DNA of 64,000 nucleotides from CAIQPS01 sp963721365 (GCA_963721365.1 CAVRJE010000008.1:124001-188000), one strand, 5' to 3'; shown: positions 18,433 to 28,991, counted from the first letter of the stretch. The notes: generated by a model from the sequence alone, not told the origin. Translations and numbers: made by a program.

Positions 18433-19275
18433 GGCGCCCCGCCTACCCTTTCGTCGTGTTCCTATCCGGCCGCGACAGTGGCGGGCCGACAACGAGCCCG
18501 CCGCCCGCAGCACCCCGCTTCCTATCGCGAAGGCCTTGTCCGAAACCAGATAGCAGTCGCGCAGGGTCGCCTCCGGGTCGACGTCGCCGAGCTTGAACCC
18601 GATGGTGACTCGAAGCCCTTCGCGCAGCATCCCGCGAATGACGCCATCGAGCCGCGAGACCACGGGTGAGTCGCCCACGAGGCCCACCATCTCGCCCTTC
18701 TGCACCCGATCCCCGATCTGCCGCAGCGGGACGAATACCCCCTCACGGGGAGAGCGAAGGACGCGCTCCATGCCGAATCCGCTCCGTTCGGCCGGTATTC
18801 CCGTGTTGGGAAGCGCCTCGCCCCGCATTATGACCTGGCCGAGCGTCGGGCCCCTCATGGTCTCTATCACCGCGTGTGCGTCCCTTCCGGCGAGGAAGCC
18901 TGGACCGAGGGCAACGACCGCGGGAGCGTCTGTGACGCGCGTTCCGAGATTTCGCTTCGCCATGATGGCGTCCACTAGAAGATCGGGGTTCAGTTGGTGG
19001 AGTATCCGCGCGTCTGGGTCGACGATGACCGGCAAGAGACCTCGGGAAAGAAGCTCGGCAACACTTTCCTGGTCGTTAGCAAGGACGCCGTCGACGCCTT
19101 CGACCCGCGCACATCCTTCGTAGACCGCGTCGGCGAACGCGACCGTCCGCCGAACCACAGTTGGGCGAGCAGTCTCGGTCATAGCCACAGAGTATCCCGC
19201 TCGGATCAAACAGAGAGCCACGCCGGAGGCTAGATCTCCCGCTCCCTTGATCAGGGCCAGCGGACGATTCTCCAT
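18433..19275 (-). CDS. yqeB: YqeB-like selenium-dependent molybdenum hydroxylase protein
   Basis: About 270 residues of the EF2563/YqeB family, related to XdhC-type Rossmann proteins: an N-terminal KGAGDLASGVALCLIRAG motif, GTRVTDAPAVVALGPGF in the middle and a C-terminal lipoyl-like segment (GVFVPLRQIGDRVQKGEMVG). ATG 19275 lies 26 bases after the hydroxylase subunit stop. The reading frame runs on without a stop into YqeC, so either the proteins are fused or an indel removed the stop. In other genomes YqeB marks hydroxylases that carry labile selenium, which supports the same for the adjacent split enzyme. Confidence 0.5.
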
Positions 19276-19301
19276 GCACGGGCGCTCCAGCGCCCTAAGA
19301 G

Positions 19302-20591
19302 TTACAGACCGGCGTTCCATTGACTCAGCTCGGCTACTTTTTCCAGACAGGCCTTGATGCCCACCGAGCGCATGGCTTGACCGGTCGCCGCGCGGTCACC
19401 GTCCTTCATCAGGTTCTTCATCCGTAGTTCCAACGGGTCCATGCCCAGTTTTTCGGCGATGATGTCCATCATCACTTCTACCGCGAAAGTGGGTTGCGAC
19501 ATCCCGAAGCCGCGGAACGCCGCGCTCCGGCACTTGTTCGTGTACACCACCAGGGTGTTCGCCCGGTGGTTGGGCACGTTGTACGGGCCCGCGCCAATGA
19601 GGGTGCACTTGCTCATGGTGATCATCGTCGTAGAGGCGTAGGCGCCGGTGTTGCTTATGGCGTCACGACTCATAGCCATGAGGGTCCCGTCCGATCTCAC
19701 TCCAACCTTGTAGGTGAAGTAGACGGGGATCTTGGTGGAGGTGAACAGGAAATCCTCGTGGGTCGTAAGCGCCCATTTGACCGGCCTGCCCGTCTTCATG
19801 GCAAGCACGGCCACGTTCGGTTCGATGGTGAGGTCGTTCTTCTGTCCGAAGGCGCCGCCAATGGGCGTGGAACAGACCCTCACCCGATTGAGCGGCAGCC
19901 GCAGAGCTTTCGCGATCCCCGGCTGGTGCCAGAAGGGCATCTGGGTGTTGCCGATGATAGTGATGGAGTCTGGACCTTCCGGCTTGGCGATGAAGGCATG
20001 GGGTTCGATGGGGGCACAGCGCTGGGCTGAGGTGCCGAATGTGCGCTCCACGATAAGGTCGGATTCACCGAAACCCTCCTCCACGTCGCCGTGCGACAGG
20101 AAGAACGACTCGTGGCCGTGGGGCAGGACCTGGTTGCCCCTGCACCATTTTCCTTGGCCATGCTCGTGGAGGATCGGGGCATCCGGCTTGAGCGCCTCAC
20201 GAGGATCGAACACTGCCGGCAGCCGCTCGTATTTGACCTTGATGAGCTCCGCCGCCGTCCGGGCGATCTCCTCGGTGTCGGCGGCCACCAAAGCGACCAC
20301 CTCCCCCCTGTACCGCACCTTGTCATCGGCGAAGACCGGCTGGTCCGGGACGATGAGGCCGTTGACGTTGTCGGGAGCGTCCTTGGCCGTCGCCACCCCT
20401 CTCACGCCGGGCAACCGTTCGGCCGCGCTCGTGTCCAGATCGATGATGCGAGCATGGTGCTCAGTGCTCAGCAGCGGCTTGGCATAGAGCATATCGCGCA
20501 GGTAGAGGTCGTTTGCGTACTCCACCTTGCCCGTCACCTGCTGATAGGCATCGATCCTAGGGCGGCTCTTTCCGATTTCTGCGTAATCCAT
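19302..20591 (-). CDS. Molybdenum hydroxylase, N-terminal half of the large subunit (NdhL-like)
   Basis: An intact 429-residue protein covering only the first half of a xanthine-dehydrogenase-type large subunit, which is normally ~750 residues. It includes the a/b hammerhead domain, GGAFGQKN and AFRGFGMSQP, and then stops cleanly after EKVAELSQWNAGL. The second half is encoded upstream at 21102-23044. E. barkeri nicotinate dehydrogenase has the same two-piece large subunit (NdhL and NdhM). It starts at ATG 20591, 14 bases after the [2Fe-2S] subunit. It should bind MCD together with its partner half. The substrate could be an N-heterocycle, purine or aldehyde. Confidence 0.5.
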   Translation of the reverse strand: MDYAEIGKSRPRIDAYQQVTGKVEYANDLYLRDMLYAKPLLSTEHHARIIDLDTSAAERLPGVRGVATAKDAPDNVNGLIVPDQPVFADDKVRYRGEVVALVAADTEEIARTAAELIKVKYERLPAVFDPREALKPDAPILHEHGQGKWCRGNQVLPHGHESFFLSHGDVEEGFGESDLIVERTFGTSAQRCAPIEPHAFIAKPEGPDSITIIGNTQMPFWHQPGIAKALRLPLNRVRVCSTPIGGAFGQKNDLTIEPNVAVLAMKTGRPVKWALTTHEDFLFTSTKIPVYFTYKVGVRSDGTLMAMSRDAISNTGAYASTTMITMSKCTLIGAGPYNVPNHRANTLVVYTNKCRSAAFRGFGMSQPTFAVEVMMDIIAEKLGMDPLELRMKNLMKDGDRAATGQAMRSVGIKACLEKVAELSQWNAGL

Positions 20592-20605
20592 GGTCAGAAC
20601 TCCCC

Positions 20606-21088
20606 TCAGCGCTTCGACGCCGTGTCGCGCAACTCCTGGGCCGCGGCGAGCACCGCTTCCACAGGCTTGACGTACCCCGTGCACCGGCACAGGTTGCCCG
20701 ACAGCCCTTCCTTGACCTCGTCATACGTGGGGTCGGGATTGGCATCGAGCAGGGCTTTGGCAGCCATTATCATGCCTGGGGTGCAGTAGCCGCATTGACT
20801 TGCCGAAAGGTCCTTGAAGTACTTCTGCAAGGGGTGCAGCCCGGCATTGCCGAGACCATCGACGGTCTCGACCGCCTTGCCGTCGATGGAGGCGGCCAGC
20901 ACCAGGCAGGCATTCACGGCCTTGCCGCCGAGTATCACCGTGCAGGCTCCACACTCCCCTTGCTCGCAAGAGCGTTTGGGACTGGTCACCCTCAGGCGGT
21001 CGCGCAGAAGCTCGAGCAGGGTAGTGCTGGACTCCACCGTCAGTGCTTTGTCCTCGCCGTTGAGGACGAACCGTATGTCGTGCTTCAT
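20606..21088 (-). CDS. [2Fe-2S] subunit of molybdenum hydroxylase
   Basis: An intact 160-residue CoxS/XdhC-type protein. The plant-type cluster is bound by CEQGECGAC...C and the second cluster by CGYCTPG and CRCTGY. ATG 21088 lies 13 bases after the stop of the FAD-Mo polypeptide. It carries electrons from the molybdenum site to FAD. Its position between the two parts of the large subunit is unusual in order but keeps all subunits in one transcript. Confidence 0.5.
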   Translation of the reverse strand: MKHDIRFVLNGEDKALTVESSTTLLELLRDRLRVTSPKRSCEQGECGACTVILGGKAVNACLVLAASIDGKAVETVDGLGNAGLHPLQKYFKDLSASQCGYCTPGMIMAAKALLDANPDPTYDEVKEGLSGNLCRCTGYVKPVEAVLAAAQELRDTASKR

Positions 21089-21101
21089 GTGTGCCCTCTC
21101 C

Positions 21102-23044
21102 CTATTCCGCCGCCGAAGCGGTCTCGGCTTGCGCTTTCTGCTGCAGGGCCCACAGGATCTTCTCCGGTGAGGCAGGCATGTCCAGGAGACGCACGCCCAC
21201 GGCGTCGTAGATAGCGTTGAAAACGGCCGGCGCCCCGCTGTTGGCGCAGATCTCGCCGGCAGCCTTGGCACCGAAGGGCCCTTCGGGATCGTGCACCTCC
21301 ACGTAGGCCCCGTGCATCTCGGGCAGGTCCATGGAGGTGGCTATGGCGTAGCTCTCCAGATCGACGGGCATGAAGTCGGGGTTGTAGTTCTCGGGCGGCC
21401 CACTCGCATCGGTGAGACCGGGGTGGCCGTCTTCGCGCAAGGCCCACCCGACTGCCTGTAGCGCGCCGCCGTGCACCTGGCCCTCGACTGCCATGGGGTT
21501 GATCGCCTTGCCACAGTCGACCGCCGCGTAGAGCTTGGTCACCTCGGCAACACCGGTCTGGGTGTCGACTTCGACCTCGGCGACGGTAGCGTGGTAGTAG
21601 AAGGCGGCGATGCTGTCGCCCTGCATGTTCTCGCCCGCCGCGGTGCTCTTCGGGTAGAAATAGGCGGTGCCGATGGGGAGCTTCTTCAGCGCGAAATGGG
21701 CGAACCGGGCGGCCGCCCCGATAGGCATGCGCCGCTCGGAATCGTAGACGTCTTTGATGAAGCCGGGCTCCAGCGCCAGGTTCTCGACGTCGACGCCCAG
21801 GTGCACCGCCGCCGCTTGGAACAGGACCTGCCTCACCTGCGCCGCGGCCTTGATGAGCGCGTTACCGCCCACGAACGTACCTCGCGAGCTCACGGTGCCG
21901 AAATCGTAGGGCGTGGTGCCGGTGTCGGCGGTGTAGACAGTCACGTGCTCGTAGGGGACGGCCAATGCCTCGGCAGTCATCTGGGTGATGACAGTGGTGG
22001 AGCCCTGGCCCATGTCGACCACGCCGATCTGCACGACGACAGTACCGTCTTCGCGCATCTGCAGGTTCACCGCGCAGGGATTGGGAAAGCCTGGAGGAGT
22101 CATGGAGTAGATGGCGCCCGCGACGCCCTTGCCCGTCTTCTTCTTGGCCGCCCGATGTGCCGAGAGATCCTGGCCGGTAGCGCGCGCGAGCGCGTCTTCG
22201 ACGGCTCGCGCCGCCAGCACTGCCGCTACTTCGCACCGGTACCACGCGCTCGCGCGCCGAGCTCGGGGGCTCGGACAGGCATCGCCGCCCGCGAGGTAGC
22301 ACACCTTGTCGATCTCGGCCAAGTCCGCCGGCTTGCCTCGGAGTGCTTCTTCAAAGCTCGTGGAATGGATGACCGTGGCACCGAGCGATCCCAGGACCAC
22401 GCTGACGTTCTCAAAAGTCTTGCCGTCGGCACTCAACGACCACCGACGCCGCGGCCGAGGCGGTGGAGATGGTCATCGCCTTACGCCTGCCCAGCTTCTG
22501 AAATCCGGAGCCGCTCCTGCCCGCCGGCACGGGGATCAGCACCTCGATGATCAACTCGTCCGGCGCGAGCGAGGTCTGCTGCGGCCCGATGAGGAATTCA
22601 TCCAGGGCCAACTGGCGCTCGCCCTGTGGTCCGCGCACCCTGACCTTGCCGTCAAGCGCAGCTACGGCCAGAATGAGGTCGCCGGCCGGCGTGGCCGTGG
22701 CCAGGTTGCCTCCGATGGTGGCCAGGTTGCGCACCGGCGGCCCGGCGCAACTGCGGGCTGCCAGGGCAAGCGCGGTGGCCTTCTCGTAAACGAGTCGCGA
22801 CGCGGCCAGTTCGGCCTGAGTGGCAGAGAGCGCCGATGCGCAGGTATCCGCCGTCCTCGCGGATGTAACGCAGCTCGTCGAGACCACCGAGGTGCACCAC
22901 GTACTCGGGGCTGATCTCCTCCGGTTCATCCACACCAGGACGTCGGTGCCCCCGGCCATGACGATGGCCTTTGCGCCGTGCTGTCCCAGCAGCTTCCAGG
23001 GCCTCGGCGACGCTCTCTGGCGCCACATAGTCGAAATCTCTCAT
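21102..23044 (-). CDS. Molybdenum hydroxylase: FAD subunit joined to the C-terminal Mo half (NdhF-NdhM-like)
   Basis: From ATG 23044 (GGAGG upstream) the sequence encodes a CoxM-type FAD domain (MRDFDYVAPESVAEAL, NLATIGGNLATATPAGD, VVLGSLGATVI) and continues in frame into the C-terminal half of a xanthine-dehydrogenase large subunit (VDMGQGSTT, SSRGTFVGGNAL, GPFGAKAAGE with the active-site Glu). No stop separates the two parts, while the N-terminal Mo half is a separate gene. Frame changes near 22990, 22900, 22840 and 22430 break the FAD part; the Mo part is clean. It forms the hydroxylase with the two following genes. A true fusion is possible but an indel could have removed a boundary. Confidence 0.5.
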
Positions 23045-23091
23045 AGAGCCCGTACCTCCGCAAAGACGTTTGACAGCGGGATCGAGTAAGC

Positions 23092-25250
23092 TCATTGTTC
23101 GGTATCACCCTGCATAGGGTCCCTCTGAGGGGAACGGACCCACAGATCTCCTCCCACGGGGGATCCATGGTCAAGACCACGTTGACGTTGGAATCGAAGC
23201 AGCCGTGCTCGGGGCCGGGCCGTTCGGGGAACCACCAGCCATAGGCCGCGCTCACCACCCGAGGGTCTATACCGTCGGTGAGCTTGGCCTTGAGCCTCAC
23301 CCTCTCGCCCGGCTTGCGCGGAGTCTCCAGCCCCACCCAATCGCCCCCGGCGATCCCCAAGGAGGCCGCTGTCAGGGGATGGATCTCGATCTCGGGGTCG
23401 GGGTTTTGCGCCCGCAACTCCGGCACCTGCCGCCCTTCGGAGGTCATGTATTCGATCTGCCGGGAGCCGGTGATCAGGATCAGGGGATACTCGGCCAGGA
23501 GCTCCGGCGAACTCACCGGGCTCTCAGGGGGCTCGGTGTATGCGGGGAGCGGATCGTAGCCCAGCAGAGCGAAACGGCTTGCCGCCAGCTCCACTTTGCC
23601 GGACGGAGTGTCGAAGCCCACTTGCTCGTACTTGCGGTATCTACGGGGCTCACTGTAGTAGCCCCTCCGTTTGAGATCCGCGAAGCGTCAGCCCCATCCC
23701 GGCGACCATCCAGTCGTAGCACTCTTCCGGGCTCTCCCAGGGGATGCGCGCGCGGTCGGCCCAGGGGATGCGCTTCGTAAGTTCGATGACGATCTTGAGG
23801 TCGTCCCAGGCCTCGCCCTGCGGCTCGACGGCCTTCTGACGGGCGGCGATGTAATCGGTGTAGCCATCATCGCAAAGCTCGTCGCGCTCCAGCCACGTGG
23901 TCGCGGGAAGTACGTAGTCAGCTATCTCGGCCGTCGGGGTCATGAAGTAGTCGGCCACCACGAGCAGGTCGAGGTTGAGCAGGGCGTCCCGGAAGCGGCG
24001 CACGTCCATGGTGTTGACGAGGGGATTGCCACCCGAGCAGTACATGGCCTTGAGCGGATAGGGGCCGCTACCCTCCATGGCCCGCATGGCCAGGGCCGGG
24101 TGCACGAACATCAGCGTCGGGCCCCCGCAGAACCGGCCTTTCGGGCTGGAGATGAGCGGGAACTGTTCCGCTCCCAGGCGTCGCTCTTCGACCTCCGGGG
24201 GCGGCGCGCACACGGCGCCCCCGGACAGGATGCCCGTGCGGAAGTAGCCATCGATCTTGGGCGGCAGCAGGTTGCCACCCTCGACGTCCAGATTGCCCGG
24301 TGATCGCGACCAGGTCGATCATGGCCCGGCTGGTCTGGGTGGAGGTGATGTTCTGATCCATGGCCACCCGGTGGTGCAGAACCGCCGGCTTGGTGGTGGC
24401 ATAGAGAAGGGCCGCCTCGCGGATTCTTCTCGGCCGGCAGCCAGGTGATCTCAGCTACCCGGTCGAGCGGGTATTCCGCCGCCCGGGCCGCCAACTCCTC
24501 GAACCCCACACACCACCGTTCGACGAATTCCCGGTCGTACAGCCCTTGTTCGACGATCAGGTTGATCATCCCCAAGACCAGCGCCGCGTCGGTGCCGGGC
24601 CGGATCTGCAGCCACAGGTCGGCCTTCTCGGCGAGGTAGGTGCGGCGCGGGTCGACGACGATCAGCTTCGCTCCGTTGTTGAGCCTCCCCCGCAGGAGGT
24701 CCCTGCCCCGCGGGGGGTGGGAGATCAGAGGGTTCGCGCCGAGGACCGTGATGCACCGGGACGTTCTCGTAGTCCGGCCCGCGCTCCATAAGCGTAGAGG
24801 TGCCGACGGTCACGTTCTCGGCGATGAGCGACGGCGCGTAGCAGATATGTAGGTCGACGCTGACGGCGTTGGGACTGCCGAGGCGTAGGGGACGAGATTC
24901 GACGACGCCGCCCGCCCGCGGACCGGTGCCGCGCATCCCGCAGATGGCTGCGGCGCCGTAGCGGTCCCTTAACCGCGGTGAGCCCTTCGGCGATGTCGCC
25001 AAGAGCATCGTCCCAGCGATACCCGCTGCCACCGCCCTTCGCCCCGCGCGCCCACACGCTTGAGCGGGTGAAGCAGCCGATCGGGATGGTAAAGACGGCC
25101 GGGCTCGGCCTTGCCCTTGGTGCAGATGTAGCCCTTGTTGTTCGGGTGGTCGGGGTCCCCCTGAAGGCGCACTACCCGCCCGGACTCGACATGCGCGAGC
25201 ACGCCGCACTCGCTGTGGCACGACTGGCAGACAGTCCTGACTACACTCAC
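23092..25250 (-). CDS. Acetylene-hydratase-like molybdo/tungsto-enzyme (module B, several frame breaks)
   Basis: Paralogue of the enzyme at 636-2799, of the same length when the breaks are bridged. It keeps the cluster motif (Cys8, Cys11, Cys15, Cys43), the His after the second Cys, and the HICYAP ligand loop. The start is GTG 25250, overlapping the stop of the VOC gene. At least six one-base frame changes occur (about 23690, 24300, 24430, 24770, 24890 and 25030); there are no unexplained nonsense codons. The C-terminus reads without a stop toward the FAD subunit, so its end is approximate. The function is the same as for copy A and is unknown. Confidence 0.5.
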
Positions 25251-25655
25251 GAGTTCACCACCTGGACAAGCCCTATCGGATTACCCGAAGTATCCCTTAT
25301 GAAGAAACGACCAGCGCCGAGCGCGGACTCCGTGGCCACGATATCCACTCCAGCCCTCTCCAGCAACCTCAATCCTACCGCTGCATCTTTGATTGCCAAA
25401 GAGAAGTACTTGTTGCCAAGAGTCTGGACGTCGGTACGAGGATCACGCCTCTCGACCGGGAACCGGTGCCGACCCGGCCTTGCAGTGAAGCTCGAGCCAG
25501 AACCCCGGCGCCTGCATCATGGCCGACTGGAGGCCTATGGACGGGATCTCGAACGAGGTGGCCAAGGAGAAGCCGAGGACATCCGAGTACCACCGGACGG
25601 CTTCGTCTCGATCCGGCACGCAGAGCGCAATGTGATGCAACTTCGAAATACTCAC
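25247..25655 (-). CDS. VOC-fold (glyoxalase/dioxygenase superfamily) protein 1
   Basis: About 136 residues from GTG 25655: HHIALCVPDRDEAVRWYSDVLGF at the N-terminus and GRFFIRDTSGNPIGLVQVVNS at the C-terminus, a typical paired beta-alpha-beta VOC module. His in the first motif and Gln in the last are in the usual metal-ligand places. A frame change occurs near 25440. The stop overlaps the start of the molybdoenzyme (GTGA). It is adjacent to a second VOC protein. The role may be ring cleavage, isomerisation or epimerisation; not decidable. Confidence 0.5.
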
Positions 25656-26176
25656 CGGTGGCGGGCTCGATCCTGCCGTCGATCGTTCCGCAGAGGTGCG
25701 ATGCGCGGTCGACCGGGTCACCCTGGGGCAGTTCGATGAGGCCCCCGGTGTTGTCGGCTATGAAGACGGCGACGAATTCCCCGATCCCCTCCAGAGTCGA
25801 CTGCTTGAAACTCAGAACGCTCTCTCCGAGGGTCTCGAGTTCCCTGACTGCCGCGGCCACATCGGCATGGAGAAGCGCGAAGTGTTTGTGTCCACACACG
25901 GTGAGATCCGTGTCCGGCTCCGGTCCGGCCGCATAGGAAGGGAGCGGCTTGGGATCCTGGACCTCGAGGATCTCGAGCCGAAGACCAGGGCCCTGCATGT
26001 AGGCCACTCTCCCCCACGGGTGGAGCACTGTTCTGGAGCGTCGGTCTGAACGCCAGCACGCGCGAATACCAGGCGACCGTTTCGTCGAGACTGGCTACGC
26101 TGAGCGTGTAGTGGTGAAGACCCTGGACGTCAACGAACTCCCTGCCGGGGGCGCTACTCTTGCCCAGATTTGTCAT
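25653..26176 (-). CDS. VOC-fold (glyoxalase/dioxygenase superfamily) protein 2
   Basis: About 170 residues from ATG 26176: GLHHYTLSVASLDETVAWYSRVLAF at the N-terminus, then GPGLRLEILEVQDPKPLPSY and a C-terminal ...FIADNTGGLIELPQG. A frame change near 26040 splits it. It runs directly into the next VOC gene (overlapping GTGA). The sequence order matches an extradiol dioxygenase/methylmalonyl-CoA epimerase fold. This pair is absent from module A, so it marks a step special to module B or a recent insertion. Confidence 0.5.
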
Positions 26177-26205
26177 CGCGTTGGCTCCGTGTTGCCTGGT
26201 CGTTG

Positions 26206-26250
26206 GCGGCGCGGTCCCCGCCCGCCGGGATTGGGAGGGGACCGCGCCGC
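26206..26250 (-). terminator. Hairpin between receptor B and the VOC genes
   Basis: A 14-bp perfect inverted repeat (arms 26206-26219 and 26237-26250, loop of 17) lies 23 bases after the receptor stop. No T run follows. It may cause partial termination or protect the upstream message, which would raise receptor levels over the downstream enzymes. Confidence 0.5.
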
Positions 26251-26272
26251 GTCACGGGGTCTCGACTATCGG

Positions 26273-27734
26273 CTACACGTAGTGCTGCTCGATGGTCTGG
26301 TAGGTCGGAAGGTCGGGAAGGAAGCTCGTCCCCACGACGTTGCAGTCGTACGGGAACTTGGTGTTGGGGGTCGGCTTGAGCGTCAGCGCCCTTCACGTTC
26401 TGGATGCACGTGGTCACCGCCTTGTAGACGTTCGGGAACGGGTGACGCCCGGCCAGCCCTACCGGCTCCGTGAAGTCGATCGGGCCGTAGATCGTCTCCA
26501 TCTTCGTCGCCTTGATGGCATCGACGATGGTCTGTTTGTCGTCGGGGTTCGTAGCGCGTTTCAGACACGTCGACGGCCCAGCTGCGCGCGGCCTGCACAC
26601 CGACGTTCTCGCTCCACTGACCGCCGGTGTCGGCCTCGTACTGGTCGCAGAGTTGGGCGACCGTCATGCCCGTGAGCGAATCCGTGAACGTGAAAGTCTT
26701 GTGCAGCAGCCAGTTGGCCATGAACCCGACAGAGCGTGTCACCGACAGCATTCGGGAAAGAGAAGTCGCTGAAGCACTTGCCGCCGATGAACACCAGCCT
26801 CGGCTTGTATCCCTGCTGCTGGGCCTGGTTCCAGAAGTTGGTGAAGTCGTTCGGGTAGTGAGTGCCCGTGAGTATCTCGCAGCCCGCCTTCTTGAAGGCG
26901 GCGATCTGCACGGTGAAGTCCTCAGTCCCGGCTGGTACTGCTGAGGGAAGGTCACGTTGTAGCCCTCGGCCTTGAAACCCATCAACGATGATGGACGCCC
27001 ACGTGTTTCCATCGACCTCGTTGGCAAGCAGGATGCCCATGTTCTTGTTGGTCTGGACCTTGTCGAAGGCCATGGGTTGCGTGATCAGCTCCTGGTCCAC
27101 CCCAAACAGCAGGCCGTAGGGATACGTCTGCACTGTGTCCGGCTTCATGCCCCGGCCGAAGATGAAGGCCTCCATGGGGTTGTTGGTGCACACCATCGGG
27201 CAGCCCAGTGCCTCGGCTTGGTCGGCCGCGGGATTGACGGTGTCCGGCGTGCCGGACGAGATGAGCATGTCCACCTTCTCGTTGGTGATCATGTCCCCGG
27301 CCACCTGGGACGCCCGCATCGGAGTCGGACTGCGTGTCGCGTCTGGAGTATGGAGATCTTGTGCATCTTGCCGTCGCCAAGCACGATCCCGTCACCCAGC
27401 GTCTTGTCGCTGAGTTCGTCGGCCCACTTCTCGTAGGCGCCGAAGCTGGCCAGCACGCCGGTCATCGGGAGCGGGTTGCCGATCTTGATCTCGCGGCCCG
27501 CTTCCGGCCCCGCGCTGACCGTGGTGGTGCTCGCCGACGCCGCCGTGGTGGTGTGGCGCCGGCGGTAGTAGTGGTGGCGCCGGCTGCAGCGGTCGGTGGT
27601 GCTTTCCTCGGTCCCTCCGCAGGCGGCGATCACGCCGCCCAGACCGCCGCCAACGCCGACGGTCGCGCCGGCGATCCCGGCGATCTTCAGGAATTCGCGG
27701 CGGCTCAGCCGACTTTCTTCAGTTCCTCAGACAT
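26273..27734 (-). CDS. Tat-exported lipoprotein, LivK-type solute-binding protein (receptor B, frame breaks)
   Basis: About 485 residues from ATG 27734. After nine codons the frame changes; then SRREFLK (twin-arginine), VIAACGG (lipobox), a Thr-rich linker and the binding fold (REIKIGNPLPMTGVLASFG) follow. The true C-terminus is ...LPDLPTYQTIEQHYV, with stop 26273-26275. Further one-base changes lie near 27560, 27310, 26960, 26770, 26560 and 26390. It is clearly homologous to receptors A and C. Its place in module B, among catabolic enzymes, suggests it delivers that module's substrate. No transporter membrane component is present. Confidence 0.5.
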
Positions 27735-27749
27735 GTGCTCTCTCCCTCT

Positions 27750-28110
27750 CTAGACTGTGGTTTCAGTCGGCGTCTTGACGGCCATGAGATACTCCTGCGT
27801 GATGACGACCACCTGCTCCTCGGAGTGGTCGCAGAAGTTCTCCTCGTCTGCGTACATGATCGAGCGCTGCTCGCCCTGCACGTCCTTCTTCATGTCCTCG
27901 ATGCTGTCGAAATAGAGCTCCACCATCCCGTCGAAGGGCGGTTCCGGGCAGGGAATCGTCGTCGACGGCGAAGCTCGCCACGATCTTTCGCACCCAGTTG
28001 TTCTCTGCGTTCTCCTTCTCCAGCTTCGAGTGCTGCGTGAGCCAGTACTCCTTGAACTGCTCGCGCGTCAGGTCCTTTCGCCGCTTCAAAAAGATGACCG
28101 CTTTAATCAA
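27750..28110 (-). CDS. EthD-like dimeric alpha-beta barrel protein
   Basis: About 120 residues: MIKAVIFLKRRKDLTREQFKEYW at the N-terminus, TQHSKL next, and a C-terminal ...VQGEQRSIMYADEENF...VVVITQEYLMAVK. This matches EthD/REDY proteins, small ferredoxin-like folds found in catabolic operons (EthD supports the EthB P450; others are decarboxylases or isomerases). One frame change lies near 27955. It lies between the receptor and SDR genes of module B and has no counterpart in module A. Confidence 0.5.
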
Positions 28111-28129
28111 GTCTCAGCCGCCTCTCCTG

Positions 28130-28940
28130 TTAGCCCCACATGTTCATGCCGCAGGCGGCGACGATCGTCTGGCCGGTGATGGCACTGGATTCGTCGATCG
28201 CCAGGAAGACCGCGGTCTGTCCCAGTTCGTACTCTTCGGTAGGACGCCCGAGGGAGTACTGCTTCATCTCGAGCTTGATCTGCTCTTCGAGGCCGATGCC
28301 TTTGGCGTCGGCCCGGCCCTGCATCACGCGGACGAAGCGGGGTCCGCGGACGGCGCCGGCCGAGAGGCAGTTGACCCGGATGCCGTGAGGCCCGCCCTCG
28401 CGGGCGAGGGTCTCGGTCAGGCCGATGACGCCCATCTTGGCGCAGCAGTAGCCGGCCCGCATGGGATAGCCCGAGCGGCCGTCTCCCGAGCGGCCACCTT
28501 CGGCCCCGATATTGATGATGATCCCGCCGTTACCGGCCGGGACCATGTACTTGAGCACCTCGCGCGCCGCCAGCATGCTGCCGGTCAGGTCCACCCCGAT
28601 GATCTCGTTCCACTCGTCGAGTTTGAGATCCCACACATAGGCGGTCGGGCCGCCGATGCCGGAGTTGTTGACGAGGATGTCGATATGCCCGTAGGCGTCG
28701 ATGGCCGTCTTCACCGCGTCGATGACGTCTTGCTCCTCCAGGATGTCCATCGGGATGGCGAGCGCCTTGCCGCCCATGCCTTCGAACTCCTTGACCGTCC
28801 CGTCCAGGTTCTCCTGGTTGCGGGCGGCCAGGCACACGATCGCGCCCTTCTTCGACGAAGCTCTTGGCGATGGCCTTGCCGATGCCGGAGCCGCCGCCGG
28901 TGATGAACGCCACTTTGTCTTTCAGTCTGTCGTATCCCAT
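28130..28940 (-). CDS. Short-chain dehydrogenase/reductase (module B)
   Basis: Close paralogue of the SDR at 2808-3617: same TGGGSGIG motif, Ser-x12-Tyr-x3-Lys catalytic set (YCCAK) and C-terminus MNMWG. Alignment with copy A shows exactly one extra base at about 28853-28857 (GGGCGCGA against GGGGCGA), which shifts the frame after FVEEG; the rest is open. It follows the isochorismatase-like gene as in copy A. The high similarity of the two SDRs suggests the same or nearly the same substrate. Confidence 0.5.
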
Positions 28941-28991
28941 GCTGCCGAAGCTCCTTACTCGGTTGTGTTGTGGACGGCCGGTGTCTTGCGA

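Noticed and set aside
23092..25250. Module B molybdoenzyme as a true pseudogene
   Set aside because: All breaks are one-base frame changes without extra stop codons or loss of motif residues; decay cannot be excluded but is not the simplest reading.
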